Source: Paenibacillus alvei DSM 29
Lineage (GTDB): Bacteria > Bacillota > Bacilli > Paenibacillales > Paenibacillaceae
NCBI RefSeq assembly: GCF_000293805.1
Contig: NZ_AMBZ01000004.1
Location: 269,001-333,000, forward strand
Length of the DNA stretch: 64,000 nucleotides
Direction: 5' to 3'
Shown here one piece after another: positions 54,383-63,872 of the stretch. Numbering within the stretch: the stretch's first letter is position 1; each line of letters starts with the position of its first letter. The position numbers and the translations under genes are program-made. Below the pieces are notes generated by a model. It made no database searches. It had not been told where the DNA came from and worked only from the letters and a program-made list of their open reading frames with translations.

Positions 54383-54679
54383 ATGGGATTGTTGGTGTTA
54401 ATTACGTATGATGTCAGCACTACGAGTAGCGATGGACAGAGACGGTTGCGCAAGGTGTCGAAGACGTGCCAGAATTATGGTCAGCGTGTGCAGCATTCGG
54501 TGTTCGAATGTAATGTAGATGCCGCTCAATTCGCTGCTCTCAAGATACAGCTCGCGGATATCATTGATCAGAAGGAAGACAGTCTTCGATTCTATCAGTT
54601 AGGTAACAACTATAAGAACAAGGTTGAGCATATCGGCGTGAAGGAATCGATTGATTTGGATGGGTCATTGATTTTCTAG
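54383..54679 (+). CDS. cas2: Cas2 (type I-C)
   Basis: The product is 98 aa. Begins MGLLVLITYDVSTTSSDGQR, where the Asp of TYDV is the conserved Cas2 metal residue, and continues LRKVSKTCQNYGQRVQHSVFE. It bridges Cas1 dimers in the integration complex. Start 4 nt after cas1. The stop codon touches the start of the conserved leader block of the long array. Confidence 0.96.
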   Translation: MGLLVLITYDVSTTSSDGQRRLRKVSKTCQNYGQRVQHSVFECNVDAAQFAALKIQLADIIDQKEDSLRFYQLGNNYKNKVEHIGVKESIDLDGSLIF

Positions 54680-54856
54680 TGCGAATGTGAAGTGCACATG
54701 ATTTCTCTGGGACATTCGCACCTGCTTTTTGCCATTTTTATACCAGTTCCATGATGTCAATGTATGGTTCTCAGTTGTTTTTTATTTAAAATCGCGATTT
54801 TTGATTGAATAAATCATTATATTTAGACATTTTGATTGTTTTAGTCAATAATCGCT
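54679..54856 (+). promoter_or_regulatory. Leader of the long CRISPR array
   Basis: Begins with GTGCGAATGT...ACATTCGCAC, a 10-bp inverted repeat (54679-54688 and 54711-54720). It then becomes AT-rich and holds TGAATAAATCATTA (54806-54819) and CGCT directly before the first repeat. All these are matched in the short array's leader. Confidence 0.75.
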
Positions 54857-57445
54857 GTCGCATCCTACGCGGATGCGTGGATTGAAATAAATTTATAAGT
54901 CGTATTTGGACTCAATTTTTTAAGTCGCATCCTACGCGGATGCGTGGATTGAAATATGGTGTGGACGGTGTAAGCCCATACGTAGTAAGTCGCATCCTAC
55001 GCGGATGCGTGGATTGAAATATCTGTTCCAGCTTCGCCAAAATCGCATTTAACACGTCGCATCCTACGCGGATGCGTGGATTGAAATACAGCACTAATTA
55101 TTGCTTTTGTCATAAAACCCGTCGCATCCTACGCGGATGCGTGGATTGAAATCGATACAAGGTATAAGAGGATGCACGAATATCAGTCGCATCCTACGCG
55201 GATGCGTGGATTGAAATTCTCCATCCAGTCCAGAGACGGGCACAATCATGCAGTCGCATCCTACGCGGATGCGTGGATTGAAATACTACTGGAGAGATAA
55301 GGACAACCCCCATGAATGCAAAGTCGCATCCTACGCGGATGCGTGGATTGAAATCTTTGGTACAACCGGATCGGCGAATTTTGAAGAAGGTCGCATCCTA
55401 CGCGGATGCGTGGATTGAAATACGATAACGCTCTGGAACGATACAGACGATCTATGTCGCATCCTACGCGGATGCGTGGATTGAAATAAGTAGGCATGTT
55501 TTACTTATCCAAACTCAACTTAATGTCGCATCCTACGCGGATGCGTGGATTGAAATACAATTGCTGGAGGAGTGGTGTCATTTATCTTCCCAAGTCGCAT
55601 CCTACGCGGATGCGTGGATTGAAATCCTTTTTGTCCGAACCATTAGGTTTAGTATAACTTTGGTCGCATCCTACGCGGATGCGTGGATTGAAATACATAA
55701 AATACAACGATCATTTTTCATTTGTATCATCGTCGCATCCTACGCGGATGCGTGGATTGAAATTTCAGAGATTTTTCGCCACTCCGCATATTTAAAAAGT
55801 CGCATCCTACGCGGATGCGTGGATTGAAATACCACTGGAGAGATAAGGACAACCCCCATGAATGCGTCGCATCCTACGCGGATGCGTGGATTGAAATATC
55901 CATCCATATGTAGAGTCATCGCCATCCGTCAGTCGCATCCTACGCGGATGCGTGGATTGAAATCGAACGAACTCGCGCCCTGGCTTAACGGCCAACTAAG
56001 TCGCATCCTACGCGGATGCGTGGATTGAAATTTCAAACCGTCAAAACCTTTCGGATCGACGGCCACGTCGCATCCTACGCGGATGCGTGGATTGAAATTG
56101 GTAGTCGTCCAAACGCAGGAAGAGGCTGAAATCGTCGCATCCTACGCGGATGCGTGGATTGAAATACAACGTTGATTACGACAGAAGAGATTGACGAAGT
56201 CGCATCCTACGCGGATGCGTGGATTGAAATAACTACAATACGGCTATGCAGCTGTCGAAAATCGGGGGAGTCGCATCCTACGCGGATGCGTGGATTGAAA
56301 TTCCGAGGGCCTTATTATCGCAGGTGGCGATGTGGGTCGCATCCTACGCGGATGCGTGGATTGAAATTATATTTGAGGTCGAGAAACAAAACAACAACAA
56401 TAGTCGCATCCTACGCGGATGCGTGGATTGAAATTTTGCCATCCAAGTAAGCTTTACCGGAGTGCACGGTCGCATCCTACGCGGATGCGTGGATTGAAAT
56501 GATGACTTCGCAAAAACAACATGGTTAGAACTTTGTCGCATCCTACGCGGATGCGTGGATTGAAATAGTGTCGTATATTCAGCCTCGGAGAAATACACTC
56601 TATGTCGCATCCTACGCGGATGCGTGGATTGAAATACCGACAAAGCAAAGAACAACAAGGACGGCAAGTGGTCGCATCCTACGCGGATGCGTGGATTGAA
56701 ATTCGGAATGGTCTTCCAAATGTCCGAGACTCCGCAGTCGCATCCTACGCGGATGCGTGGATTGAAATATTAAAGTAGGGAAAGGAAGCAGCAGCGGCGC
56801 TAGTCGTCGCATCCTACGCGGATGCGTGGATTGAAATCGCGGATCAGACAGTCAGTCGAAGAGCAATACGGTCGCATCCTACGCGGATGCGTGGATTGAA
56901 ATATTCGAATACATGGCGAAGCAAATGAAATCGTTTTGTCGCATCCTACGCGGATGCGTGGATTGAAATTTCGAGAACAAGGAACCAAACTGAAACGGGC
57001 TACGTCGTCGCATCCTACGCGGATGCGTGGATTGAAATAATTTCGTAAAACCGATTATAGACGGGTTGGTTGCAGTCGCATCCTACGCGGATGCGTGGAT
57101 TGAAATTCAATGGTGGTGATTTCTATACGTTGTCCCGTATCGTCGCATCCTACGCGGATGCGTGGATTGAAATAGCTACAATAACGGGGCTGAAAAGTAT
57201 CAACTGCCGTCGCATCCTACGCGGATGCGTGGATTGAAATATTTATGGACGCGCAAGGGAACTGTTATCCAACGCAAGTCGTATCCTACGCGGATGCGTG
57301 GATTGAAATCAGATGAGGTTAGAAGTAGGATAGTCAGCCTACTGAGTTGCATCCTACGCGGATTCGTGGATTGAAATTGTCTAACAGCGGGAAGGTTATC
57401 AGTCGTTTTTGTCGTCGCATCCTACGCGGATGCGTGACGGAATAC
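54857..57445 (+). CRISPR. Long type I-C CRISPR array: 39 repeats, 38 spacers
   Basis: The 32-bp repeat is GTCGCATCCTACGCGGATGC plus GTGGATTGAAAT. Repeat starts were read one by one from 54857 to 57414. The spacers are 33-39 nt, mostly 35. The first 36 repeats are identical. Decay grows at the distal end: 57278 (GTCGTATCC), 57346 (GTTGCATCC and GGATTCG) and 57414 (end changed to GTGACGGAATAC). This places the leader and newest spacers at the cas2 side. Spacers at 55285 and 55831 are nearly identical to each other. Confidence 0.99.
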
Positions 57446-57462
57446 TAGAACGTATATTCGCT

Positions 57463-57493
57463 GACAAAGTTTGTCACTTGGTGCTTCTATAAT
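57463..57493 (+). promoter_or_regulatory. Palindromic operator and -10 box ahead of a decayed gene
   Basis: GACAAAGTTTGTC (57463-57475), a perfect 6+1+6 palindrome, lies 12 nt before TATAAT (57488-57493). This arrangement resembles promoters controlled by WYL/YafY-type repressors (inference), and a WYL remnant follows. The stretch 57446-57705 otherwise shows nothing. Confidence 0.45.
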
Positions 57494-57705
57494 AGAGGTA
57501 TTCTATCGTATAGAGGTGAAAAAGTAGTATGGACTCGACAATTCTTGAGCTGCGGCTTCATCCTAATGTTATCCCCTATTAGCATATTTACTGTTTTATT
57601 TCAACACTTAAAAGGACTGGGATAATCATTGTCCCGCTTGCCATTCATCTGTTGGGGATTCCCCAATGGACATAGGTTAGATATATAGTAGCGGCATACC
57701 TCATT

Positions 57706-58028
57706 TTGAAATGGGGCAAAGCAATATGTTATATCTTTAATAGCGTTCATTTCTCTTATGAACGAAGAAGCTATGTGCTGACTGCTAATGAAATCGTACA
57801 TTGGGGAAACATATGGTTCACCAACTCATCGATTATCCCCACTCAGTCGAAGATGGATGACTTGCCTGACGGCAGCCTGCTGTTCGAAGCAACCTGAATC
57901 ATGAGCAGAGCTTTCTGAAATGGATCTCGCAGTATGGATCTTCAGCGGAGATATTCGATCCGTTTTCAGTAAGTGAGAAATTCAAAGAGCAGTTAAAACG
58001 TTGGAGGCATGTATATGGGGATTCATGA
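57706..58028 (+). pseudogene. Remnant of a WYL-domain (YafY-type) transcriptional regulator
   Basis: One frame (57706-57897) ends DDLPDGSLLFEAT and stops. The next frame continues NHEQSFLKWISQYGSSAEIF, then SEKFKEQLKRWRHVYGDS to 58028. Together they resemble the C-terminal WYL part of YafY regulators (DGSLLFEA...FLKWI...YGSSAEI...F..QL). The HTH domain is not seen upstream, so the gene is truncated as well as frameshifted near 57893. It lies directly beside the distal end of the CRISPR array. Confidence 0.5.
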
Positions 58029-58076
58029 CCATAGACTGTCAACATGCTATCATGGGCTATCGTAAGGGGGAACTGC

Positions 58077-58772
58077 ATGAGATTTTTTCCGCTTGGAGAT
58101 ACAGCGATCGTCGTTGAATTTGGTACCGTCATCGGATCGGACACTCATGATCAAGTTCGGTTGTTGTCGCTTTACCTTGATGAGCATCCGATGTATGGAA
58201 TGATTGAATATGTTCCCGCTTTTACGACTGTTACGGTATTTTATAATCCGGTATTACTGCGGTATTCAGAGGCACAAAAAGCGTTAGAAAGCGCCGCAGC
58301 CCAATCGTTACAAATGAAGCTTGAAGGCAATGTTCGAACTGTTGACATTCCGGTATGTTACGGCGGGAGCTTTGGACCCGATTTGGAGGAGGTCGCTTCG
58401 CATAACGAGCTATCACTGGATGAAGTTGTTCGTATTCACAGCAGCGGTGAATATGTTGTTTATTTGCTTGGATTTGCGCCAGGATTTCCGTTTTTGGGCG
58501 GCATGTCGGAGCGGATTTCCACACCAAGGCGCTCCACACCAAGGCTTGCGATTCCATCGGGAACGGTCGGGATTGCCGGTATGCAAACAGGAGTGTATCC
58601 AATCGTTACGCCTGGCGGCTGGCAATTGATCGGACGCACGCCAGTGCCGCTATTTCGTCCAGACATGAATCCTCCAACCTTGCTTAGGACAGGGGATAGT
58701 GTACGCTTTTTGCCGATTACAGAAGAGGAATACAAGAAATGGGAGGGGCACGGGACATGTATATCCGGGTAA
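58077..58772 (+). CDS. pxpB: 5-oxoprolinase subunit PxpB (KipI-like)
   Basis: The product is 231 aa. PxpB marks: [84 protein letters not shown] (carboxyltransferase C/D-type fold). With PxpA and PxpC it hydrolyses 5-oxoproline to glutamate with ATP. AAGGGGG lies 6 nt before ATG 58077. Its end overlaps pxpC by 16 nt. Confidence 0.94.
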   Translation: MRFFPLGDTAIVVEFGTVIGSDTHDQVRLLSLYLDEHPMYGMIEYVPAFTTVTVFYNPVLLRYSEAQKALESAAAQSLQMKLEGNVRTVDIPVCYGGSFGPDLEEVASHNELSLDEVVRIHSSGEYVVYLLGFAPGFPFLGGMSERISTPRRSTPRLAIPSGTVGIAGMQTGVYPIVTPGGWQLIGRTPVPLFRPDMNPPTLLRTGDSVRFLPITEEEYKKWEGHGTCISG

Positions 58773-59733
58773 AAGCGGCGGGCATGTTGACGACGGTTCA
58801 GGATCTCGGCCGTTTTGGGTTGCAAAAGTATGGCGTACTTATAAGCGGTGCAATGGATGCGGCGGCACTAAGGATGGCGAACTTGCTGGCAGGCAATGAA
58901 GAGGGCGAGGCGGCTTTGGAGATAACGCTGCTTGGGCCACAGCTTGAATTTGAAAGGGAGCCGTGATCGCTTTAGCGGGAGGCGACCTGTCTCCTAGCAT
59001 TGATGGAATGGCCATTCCGCTCTGGCGCCCCGTGTATGTTCCTGCGGGAAGCACACTGAATTTCGGGCGAGTCTTATCGGGCTGTAGAGCCTATCTGGCA
59101 ATAAGCGGCGGGATTGCCGTTCCGAAGGCAATGGGGAGCAGCAGCACTTATTTGCGGGCAGGAATAGGCGGAGTGCATGGTCGAGCGCTTGAGGCTGGAG
59201 ATGTGCTGGAAACAGGTGAATCTGTGGAATGGTTCAAAACATGCTCCGATAAAACAGTCGTCATGCCGTGGGGGGCAGGTCATTCGATTCGGCCTGCATA
59301 CCAAGAGAATCCGGTGATTCGCGTCGTCCGTGGTCCTGAGTTTGACAAATTCATTGCAGAGAGCAAGCAGCGTTTATGGACGGAACCGTTCCGTGTCACG
59401 ACACAGTCGGATCGGATGGGCTATCGGCTCGCAGATGTGCCGCTTGCTGTGGCAGCACCTGTTGAAATGATATCGTCTGCCGTTAGCATGGGCACGATTC
59501 AAATACCGCCGGAAGGCAATCCGATCGTGTTGTTGGCGGATCGGCAAACGGTCGGCGGATATCCTCGAATCGCTCATGTAATTAGTGTGGATTTGCCGCT
59601 TATCGCCCAAGTGAGACCAGGCGGGTGCATTCGATTTACAGAGGTAACACAAGAAGAAGCGCAAGAATTGTATGTGAAGCGGGAACAAGAAATTGCCCAA
59701 TTCCGGCAGGGGCTGTCCCTGCGGATGCGTTAG
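58757..59733 (+). pseudogene. pxpC: 5-oxoprolinase subunit PxpC (KipA-like), apparent single-base deletion
   Basis: The first frame (58757-58966) gives [38 protein letters not shown], ... [10 protein letters not shown] and stops. The second (from about 58963) continues IALAGGDLSPSIDGMAIPLW to RQGLSLRMR. Adding one base near 58956-58962 (GGGAGCC) restores 978 nt (325 aa), a normal length, with the usual junction of this family. GMDxxALRxAN and GGYPRIAHVI motifs are intact. Since pxpB and pxpA are intact, a sequencing error is quite likely; otherwise 5-oxoprolinase would be inactive. Confidence 0.85.
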
Positions 59734-59748
59734 GAGGAGAGAGGTATT

Positions 59749-60513
59749 ATGCATCGAATCGATATAAACTGCGATATGGGAGAGAGCTTTGGCGCATATC
59801 GGCTTGGCTCAGATGAGGCCATATTGCCGTTCGTGACGTCCGTGAATATTGCTTGCGGTTTCCATGCCGGCGATCCAACCGTCATGAAGCGGACTGTAAC
59901 GGCAGCACTTGAGCGCGGGGTAGCGATTGGGGCCCACCCAGGACTGCCTGATCTAGCTGGATTCGGAAGGCGAAACCTCGATATTACTCCTGAGGAAGCT
60001 TATGATATGGTTGTCTATCAGGTCGGGGCACTGTACGGATTTGTTACGGCGACCGGTGGACAGATGCAGCATGTGAAGCCGCATGGTGCGTTGTACAATA
60101 TGGCTGCAAGCGACTATGCGCTGGCAGAGGCGATTGCCCGGGCTGTCCATGATTTGAATCCAGAGCTGGTGTTGTTCGGGCTGTCGGGTAGTGAACTCAT
60201 AAAGGCTAGACAAGCCGTTGGACTCCGTTGTGCGCATGAAGTATTCGCAGACCGGACGTACCAAAGGGACAGTTCATTGACGCCGCGTCGGGAAGCCAAT
60301 GCGCTGATTACAGATACCGAGGAAGCGGTTCAGCAGGTCATTCGCATGGTAAAAGAAGGGGTTGTCTACGCTGTTCAGGGTATTGATGTGGCGATACAAG
60401 CCGATACAGTATGCATTCATGGCGACGGTGCGCACGCGTTCGCTTTTGCCCAAAGCTTGCGGCAGCGATTGAGTGGGGAAGGGATTGTTATGCAATCCGT
60501 TTTAGCAAAGTAG
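59749..60513 (+). CDS. pxpA: 5-oxoprolinase subunit PxpA (LamB/YcsF family)
   Basis: The product is 254 aa, family length. The signature [56 protein letters not shown] and [10 protein letters not shown] are present, with metal-binding Asp/His residues. It completes the ATP-dependent 5-oxoprolinase. TAGGAGG lies 12 nt before ATG. A strong terminator follows. Confidence 0.95.
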   Translation: MHRIDINCDMGESFGAYRLGSDEAILPFVTSVNIACGFHAGDPTVMKRTVTAALERGVAIGAHPGLPDLAGFGRRNLDITPEEAYDMVVYQVGALYGFVTATGGQMQHVKPHGALYNMAASDYALAEAIARAVHDLNPELVLFGLSGSELIKARQAVGLRCAHEVFADRTYQRDSSLTPRREANALITDTEEAVQQVIRMVKEGVVYAVQGIDVAIQADTVCIHGDGAHAFAFAQSLRQRLSGEGIVMQSVLAK

Positions 60514-60590
60514 GAGTTTATTCAATTTATCTATCTTGTACTCTAGAAGAGATAGTGTTATAGGAGACAGGCGAATTGGCCTTAAATGGG

Positions 60591-60654
60591 AAAAAGGTGT
60601 TTATGCTTCTCTTTTAGAGAGTTCATCTCTTAGAAAAGCATTGACACCTTTTTT
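60591..60654 (+). terminator. Terminator of the pxp operon
   Basis: AAAAAGGTGT (60591-60600) pairs with ACACCTTTTTT (60644-60654); the long loop contains further pairing (TGCTTCTCTTTT with AGAAAAGCA). Confidence 0.85.
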
Positions 60655-60845
60655 ATTTGTCGATTTTGTGAAAACATTTTCAAAATGACGTAATAAATAA
60701 TTAGATTCAGTCAATATGTTTTTATATATTGCGTATTATTTATTTATATTATACATTAATTGAAAAGGATAAAATATACATTTTCTTGTTGTTTGGAGTC
60801 GGGATAGAACAAGAACTCGGTAACAGTGGAATAGGGAGGATAACC

Positions 60846-62426
60846 GTGATCGCGAAAAATAAGGAAAGTACTCAATTGGCTGGTCTGTATGTAGATGAAT
60901 CTCAAAGAAACGTGGCTGTTGCCAAACTTGTGGAGTCTGCTCTCCGCAATGGAGAAGGCCATTTAACTTCGACAGGCGCTTTGCAAGTCACAACAGGCAA
61001 ATATACGGGGCGTTCCCCGAAGGATAAGTTCATCGTCAGAGAGTCGGGCACGGCTGACCATGTCGCTTGGGGAGAGGTGAATCAGGCTATCACCTCAGAG
61101 CAATTCGACTCGCTGTATAACAAAACGATCAATTACATGAAGAGCCGCAAGCTCTTTGTGTTCGATGGATATGCAGGGGCAGACCTGGCTTATCGCTTGC
61201 CTGTTCGCTTCATTAATGAATACGCGTGGCAAAATTTATTCGTTCAGCAATTGTTTATACGTCCAACAACGAATGAGTTGTTAACGCATGAACCTGAATT
61301 TACTGTGATTACAATGCCAGGCATGAAGGCGGATCCGGCTGTCGACGGAACGAATTCCGAGACGTTCATTGCCATTTCCTTCGAAAGAAAGACTGTGCTT
61401 ATCGGCGGTACTCATTACGCGGGCGAGATAAAGAAGTCGATTTTCAGCGTTTTAAACTATTTGCTGCCCTTCCGCGGCGTCATGCCGATGCACTGTTCGG
61501 CGAATGTAGGTGAGGATGGAGATACGGCGCTGTTTTTTGGATTATCGGGAACAGGCAAGACGACATTGTCGGCTGACCCGGAACGCCGCCTCATCGGCGA
61601 TGATGAGCATGGCTGGTCCGATGCGGGTGTATTCAATTTCGAAGGCGGCTGCTATGCGAAATGCATTGGACTGTCGCAGGAGAAAGAGCCGCAAATCTGG
61701 AATGCGATTCGGTTCGGCTCTGTTCTGGAAAACGTGTGGATTGATGCCGTAACTGGTGTGGCTGACTACCATAGTAATGCACTGACGGAGAATACGCGGG
61801 CAGCTTATCCGATTGATTATATTCAAGATTCGATCATCCCCGGTACTGCAGGCCATCCGAATGTCATTATCTTTTTGACCGCAGATGCTTTTGGTGTGCT
61901 GCCTCCAGTATCCAAGCTGACGAAGGAGCAGGCAATGTATCACTTCCTGTCCGGATATACGTCTAAGCTGGCGGGTACGGAACGCGGCGTAGCCGAGCCG
62001 GAAGCGACATTCTCGGCGTGCTTTGGGGGGCCGTTCCTTCCATTGAGACCGGATGTGTACGCAGAGATGCTCGGCGACAAGATCACGAAATACGGTGTAA
62101 AGGTTTATTTGGTCAATACAGGATGGAGCGGCGGTCCCTATGGGATAGGCGAGCGGATAAATCTGTCGCACACACGAGCGATGGTCAAGGCGATTATAAA
62201 TGGAAGTATCGAGAAGGCGTCCTTCATTCCTCATCCTATATTCGGCATGCTTACCCCTGATGCGGTGCCATTCATTCCCCATGAACTGCTCGATCCGAGA
62301 AATATGTGGGCGGATAAATCGGCCTATGATCGTAAGGCGAAGCAGTTGGCGCAGATTTTTGCTCACAATTTCGAAAAATTCAGCGATGTAGCGGAATCAA
62401 TCAAGCTTGCCGGCCCGCGTCTATAG
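60846..62426 (+). CDS. pckA: Phosphoenolpyruvate carboxykinase (ATP)
   Basis: The product is 526 aa (Bacillus PckA 527). The start is GTG 60846 with GGGAGGA 6 nt upstream; an open frame from 60729 extends into leader DNA. Motifs: [37 protein letters not shown], the ATP-binding [20 protein letters not shown] near residue 232, [20 protein letters not shown]. It converts oxaloacetate to PEP, the first step of gluconeogenesis. This suits growth on acetyl- and succinyl-CoA from aromatic acids. It appears monocistronic. Confidence 0.97.
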   Translation: MIAKNKESTQLAGLYVDESQRNVAVAKLVESALRNGEGHLTSTGALQVTTGKYTGRSPKDKFIVRESGTADHVAWGEVNQAITSEQFDSLYNKTINYMKSRKLFVFDGYAGADLAYRLPVRFINEYAWQNLFVQQLFIRPTTNELLTHEPEFTVITMPGMKADPAVDGTNSETFIAISFERKTVLIGGTHYAGEIKKSIFSVLNYLLPFRGVMPMHCSANVGEDGDTALFFGLSGTGKTTLSADPERRLIGDDEHGWSDAGVFNFEGGCYAKCIGLSQEKEPQIWNAIRFGSVLENVWIDAVTGVADYHSNALTENTRAAYPIDYIQDSIIPGTAGHPNVIIFLTADAFGVLPPVSKLTKEQAMYHFLSGYTSKLAGTERGVAEPEATFSACFGGPFLPLRPDVYAEMLGDKITKYGVKVYLVNTGWSGGPYGIGERINLSHTRAMVKAIINGSIEKASFIPHPIFGMLTPDAVPFIPHELLDPRNMWADKSAYDRKAKQLAQIFAHNFEKFSDVAESIKLAGPRL

Positions 62427-62439
62427 TTATAAGTGAGAA

Positions 62440-62481
62440 GGGGCTGCCCTTGTGTTATGAATATAACGCAGAGGCGGCCTC
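62440..62481 (+). terminator. Hairpin after pckA
   Basis: GGGGCTGCC (62440-62448) with GGCGGCCTC (62473-62481), two wobble pairs, plus inner TGTGTTAT/ATAACGCA. Followed by GTTTCATTT, a weak T tract. Confidence 0.6.
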
Positions 62482-62581
62482 GTTTCATTTGGCGCGAAGA
62501 ATAATTTATAGAAAAGCATTTCATTATGATGGAAAAGGATTGAAATTGTCTAAAATGGGAATGAAGTGAGGTGTAGTCTTG

Positions 62582-63046
62582 ATGGCGTCAATTGAACGAT
62601 TGGATGTTTTTAACCACAGCCATTTGCCGATTCTGGAGGCATGGTTTGAAGATTCGGAAGTGCGCGAACGCATGGACGGGATGCTTCCATTACAGGAATG
62701 GTTCGATTACATGACGGACAATGTCATGTACTTTGCATGGATGGCTTATCGCGGGGAGCAGCCTGTCGGAGCCATCTTTGTCGAATTGGAGGATGGAACG
62801 GCATATATTGGACTCATGACGGAGCCGGCTCTTCGCTCCCAAGGAATCGGCAAAGCGATGGTGCGCGAAGTGATGGCGCTCCCGGAAATGGAATCTGTAA
62901 AGACATGGGTAGCAGGCATCGAAGAAGATAATATGCCATGTCTGGCTTGCTTCAAGTCTCTTGGTTATTTGAGTAAGGAAGAGGAAGCGGATGAAGATGG
63001 GTTTTATAATTTGGTGTATGAACAGTCTAGTGATGGCACTGCATAG
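62582..63046 (+). CDS. GNAT-family N-acetyltransferase
   Basis: The product is 154 aa. GNAT features: FAWMAYRGEQPVGAIFVELE (beta strands 2-4), the acetyl-CoA loop EPALRSQGIGKAMVREVMAL (Q-x-x-G-x-G/A type) at about residues 84-103, and NMPCLACFKSLGYLSKEE. I choose ATG 62582 (GAGGTG 8 nt upstream) over TTG 62579. The substrate is unknown. Its own terminator follows. Confidence 0.88.
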   Translation: MASIERLDVFNHSHLPILEAWFEDSEVRERMDGMLPLQEWFDYMTDNVMYFAWMAYRGEQPVGAIFVELEDGTAYIGLMTEPALRSQGIGKAMVREVMALPEMESVKTWVAGIEEDNMPCLACFKSLGYLSKEEEADEDGFYNLVYEQSSDGTA

Positions 63047-63066
63047 TTGAAAAAATAGTATATCTA

Positions 63067-63117
63067 AATCGAAGCTATCTAAAGGTCTGCTAGGGTAAAA
63101 AGATAGCTTCGATTTTC
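63067..63117. terminator. Bidirectional terminator
   Basis: AATCGAAGCTATCT (63067-63080) pairs perfectly with AGATAGCTTCGATT (63101-63114), then TTCTT. Confidence 0.88.
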
Positions 63118-63179
63118 TTAAGAAATAATATCATTTCGCGTGCACTTCACTGTTTAGAAATCTTTATTATAGAAAATGG

Positions 63180-63208
63180 ACAGAGGCCATCTAATCATTG
63201 GCCTCTGT
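63180..63208. terminator. Terminator of yerC (minus strand) or second bidirectional hairpin
   Basis: ACAGAGGCCA (63180-63189) and TGGCCTCTGT (63199-63208) form a perfect 10-bp stem between the convergent acetyltransferase and yerC genes. On the minus strand CCATTTTC follows. Confidence 0.75.
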
Positions 63209-63259
63209 TTGTGTTATGCAGAAAATGGAGTGATGCATATTTGATTTCCGTTATTGCTG

Positions 63260-63553
63260 CTACTGCTGATCCAATCTGCCAAGCATGAGTCGATAGCTTC
63301 CGTTGCCAAAGTGCAGGGTTCGCTTGACGCGCGAAATAATGGCTGTGCTTGCGCCGGTTTCCGCTTCGATTTCCATGTACGTGCTGCCGTTCAACAGCAT
63401 TTTGGCAACTTCCAGCCGTTGGGACAGCGCCTGCAATTCCTTAGGTGTCGTCAAATCTTCGAAAAAATCATAACATTCCTCGATGCTTTGCAGCTTGATG
63501 ATGGCCTCCAGCAATTGCTCAATTGCCGGGTCGCCGGAACGCTTGGCACACAT
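63260..63553 (-). CDS. yerC: YerC/YecD family TrpR-related protein
   Basis: The product is 97 aa. TrpR-like helix-turn-helix: ECYDFFEDLTTPKELQALSQ, RLEVAKMLLNGSTYMEIEAE, TGASTAIISRVKRTLHFG. This small DNA-binding protein is conserved in Bacillales. Its regulon is not well defined, and tryptophan binding has not been shown for this branch. Start ATG 63553 with AGGA upstream. It is divergent from hppD. Confidence 0.92.
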   Translation of the reverse strand: MCAKRSGDPAIEQLLEAIIKLQSIEECYDFFEDLTTPKELQALSQRLEVAKMLLNGSTYMEIEAETGASTAIISRVKRTLHFGNGSYRLMLGRLDQQ

Positions 63554-63802
63554 ATCGTCCTATCAACTCCATTCCGAAATGAATACCATGAATGCGCCTT
63601 CCATTTACTTTTTGACAAGGGGCCTTCTATTTCCTCCTGTTTGTTCGAAAAAAATTCACAAATTCAATTCAGATTGCTTCACTCGCTGCTGCTTCACTAC
63701 GATAGTGCGTTTATGCAGTTCTTTTATGCTGAAGTTGTGCGTGCCAGTGCAGCCGCGGTTCATCCACCGTGCGTTGGAGCATAAGCGCGGTTTAGTACGT
63801 TT

Positions 63803-63831
63803 TTGCTATATATTGGCATCCGTCTTATACT
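63803..63831 (+). promoter_or_regulatory. Candidate sigma-A promoter of hppD
   Basis: TTGCTA (63803-63808), 17 nt, TATACT (63826-63831), 42 nt ahead of ATG. The rest of the 320-nt divergent gap (63554-63872) shows no gene; no T-box was recognised. Confidence 0.6.
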
Positions 63832-63872
63832 CTCAGTGGAAGCAATCAATGCGAGTGTAGGAGGATGTTGGA

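Noticed and set aside
44277-54679. Missing cas6 as a sign of a defective CRISPR system
   Set aside because: Type I-C systems normally lack cas6; Cas5c processes the crRNA, so the set is complete.
54912-56988. Many open frames on both strands with FNPRIRVGCD, FQSTHPRRMR or ASYADAWIEI repeats
   Set aside because: These are the 32-bp CRISPR repeat read in different frames, not proteins.
63130-63155. CGCGTGCACTTCACTG resembling the reverse of the leader block GTGAAGTGCAC
   Set aside because: Only about 10 bases match, no repeat nearby; probably chance.
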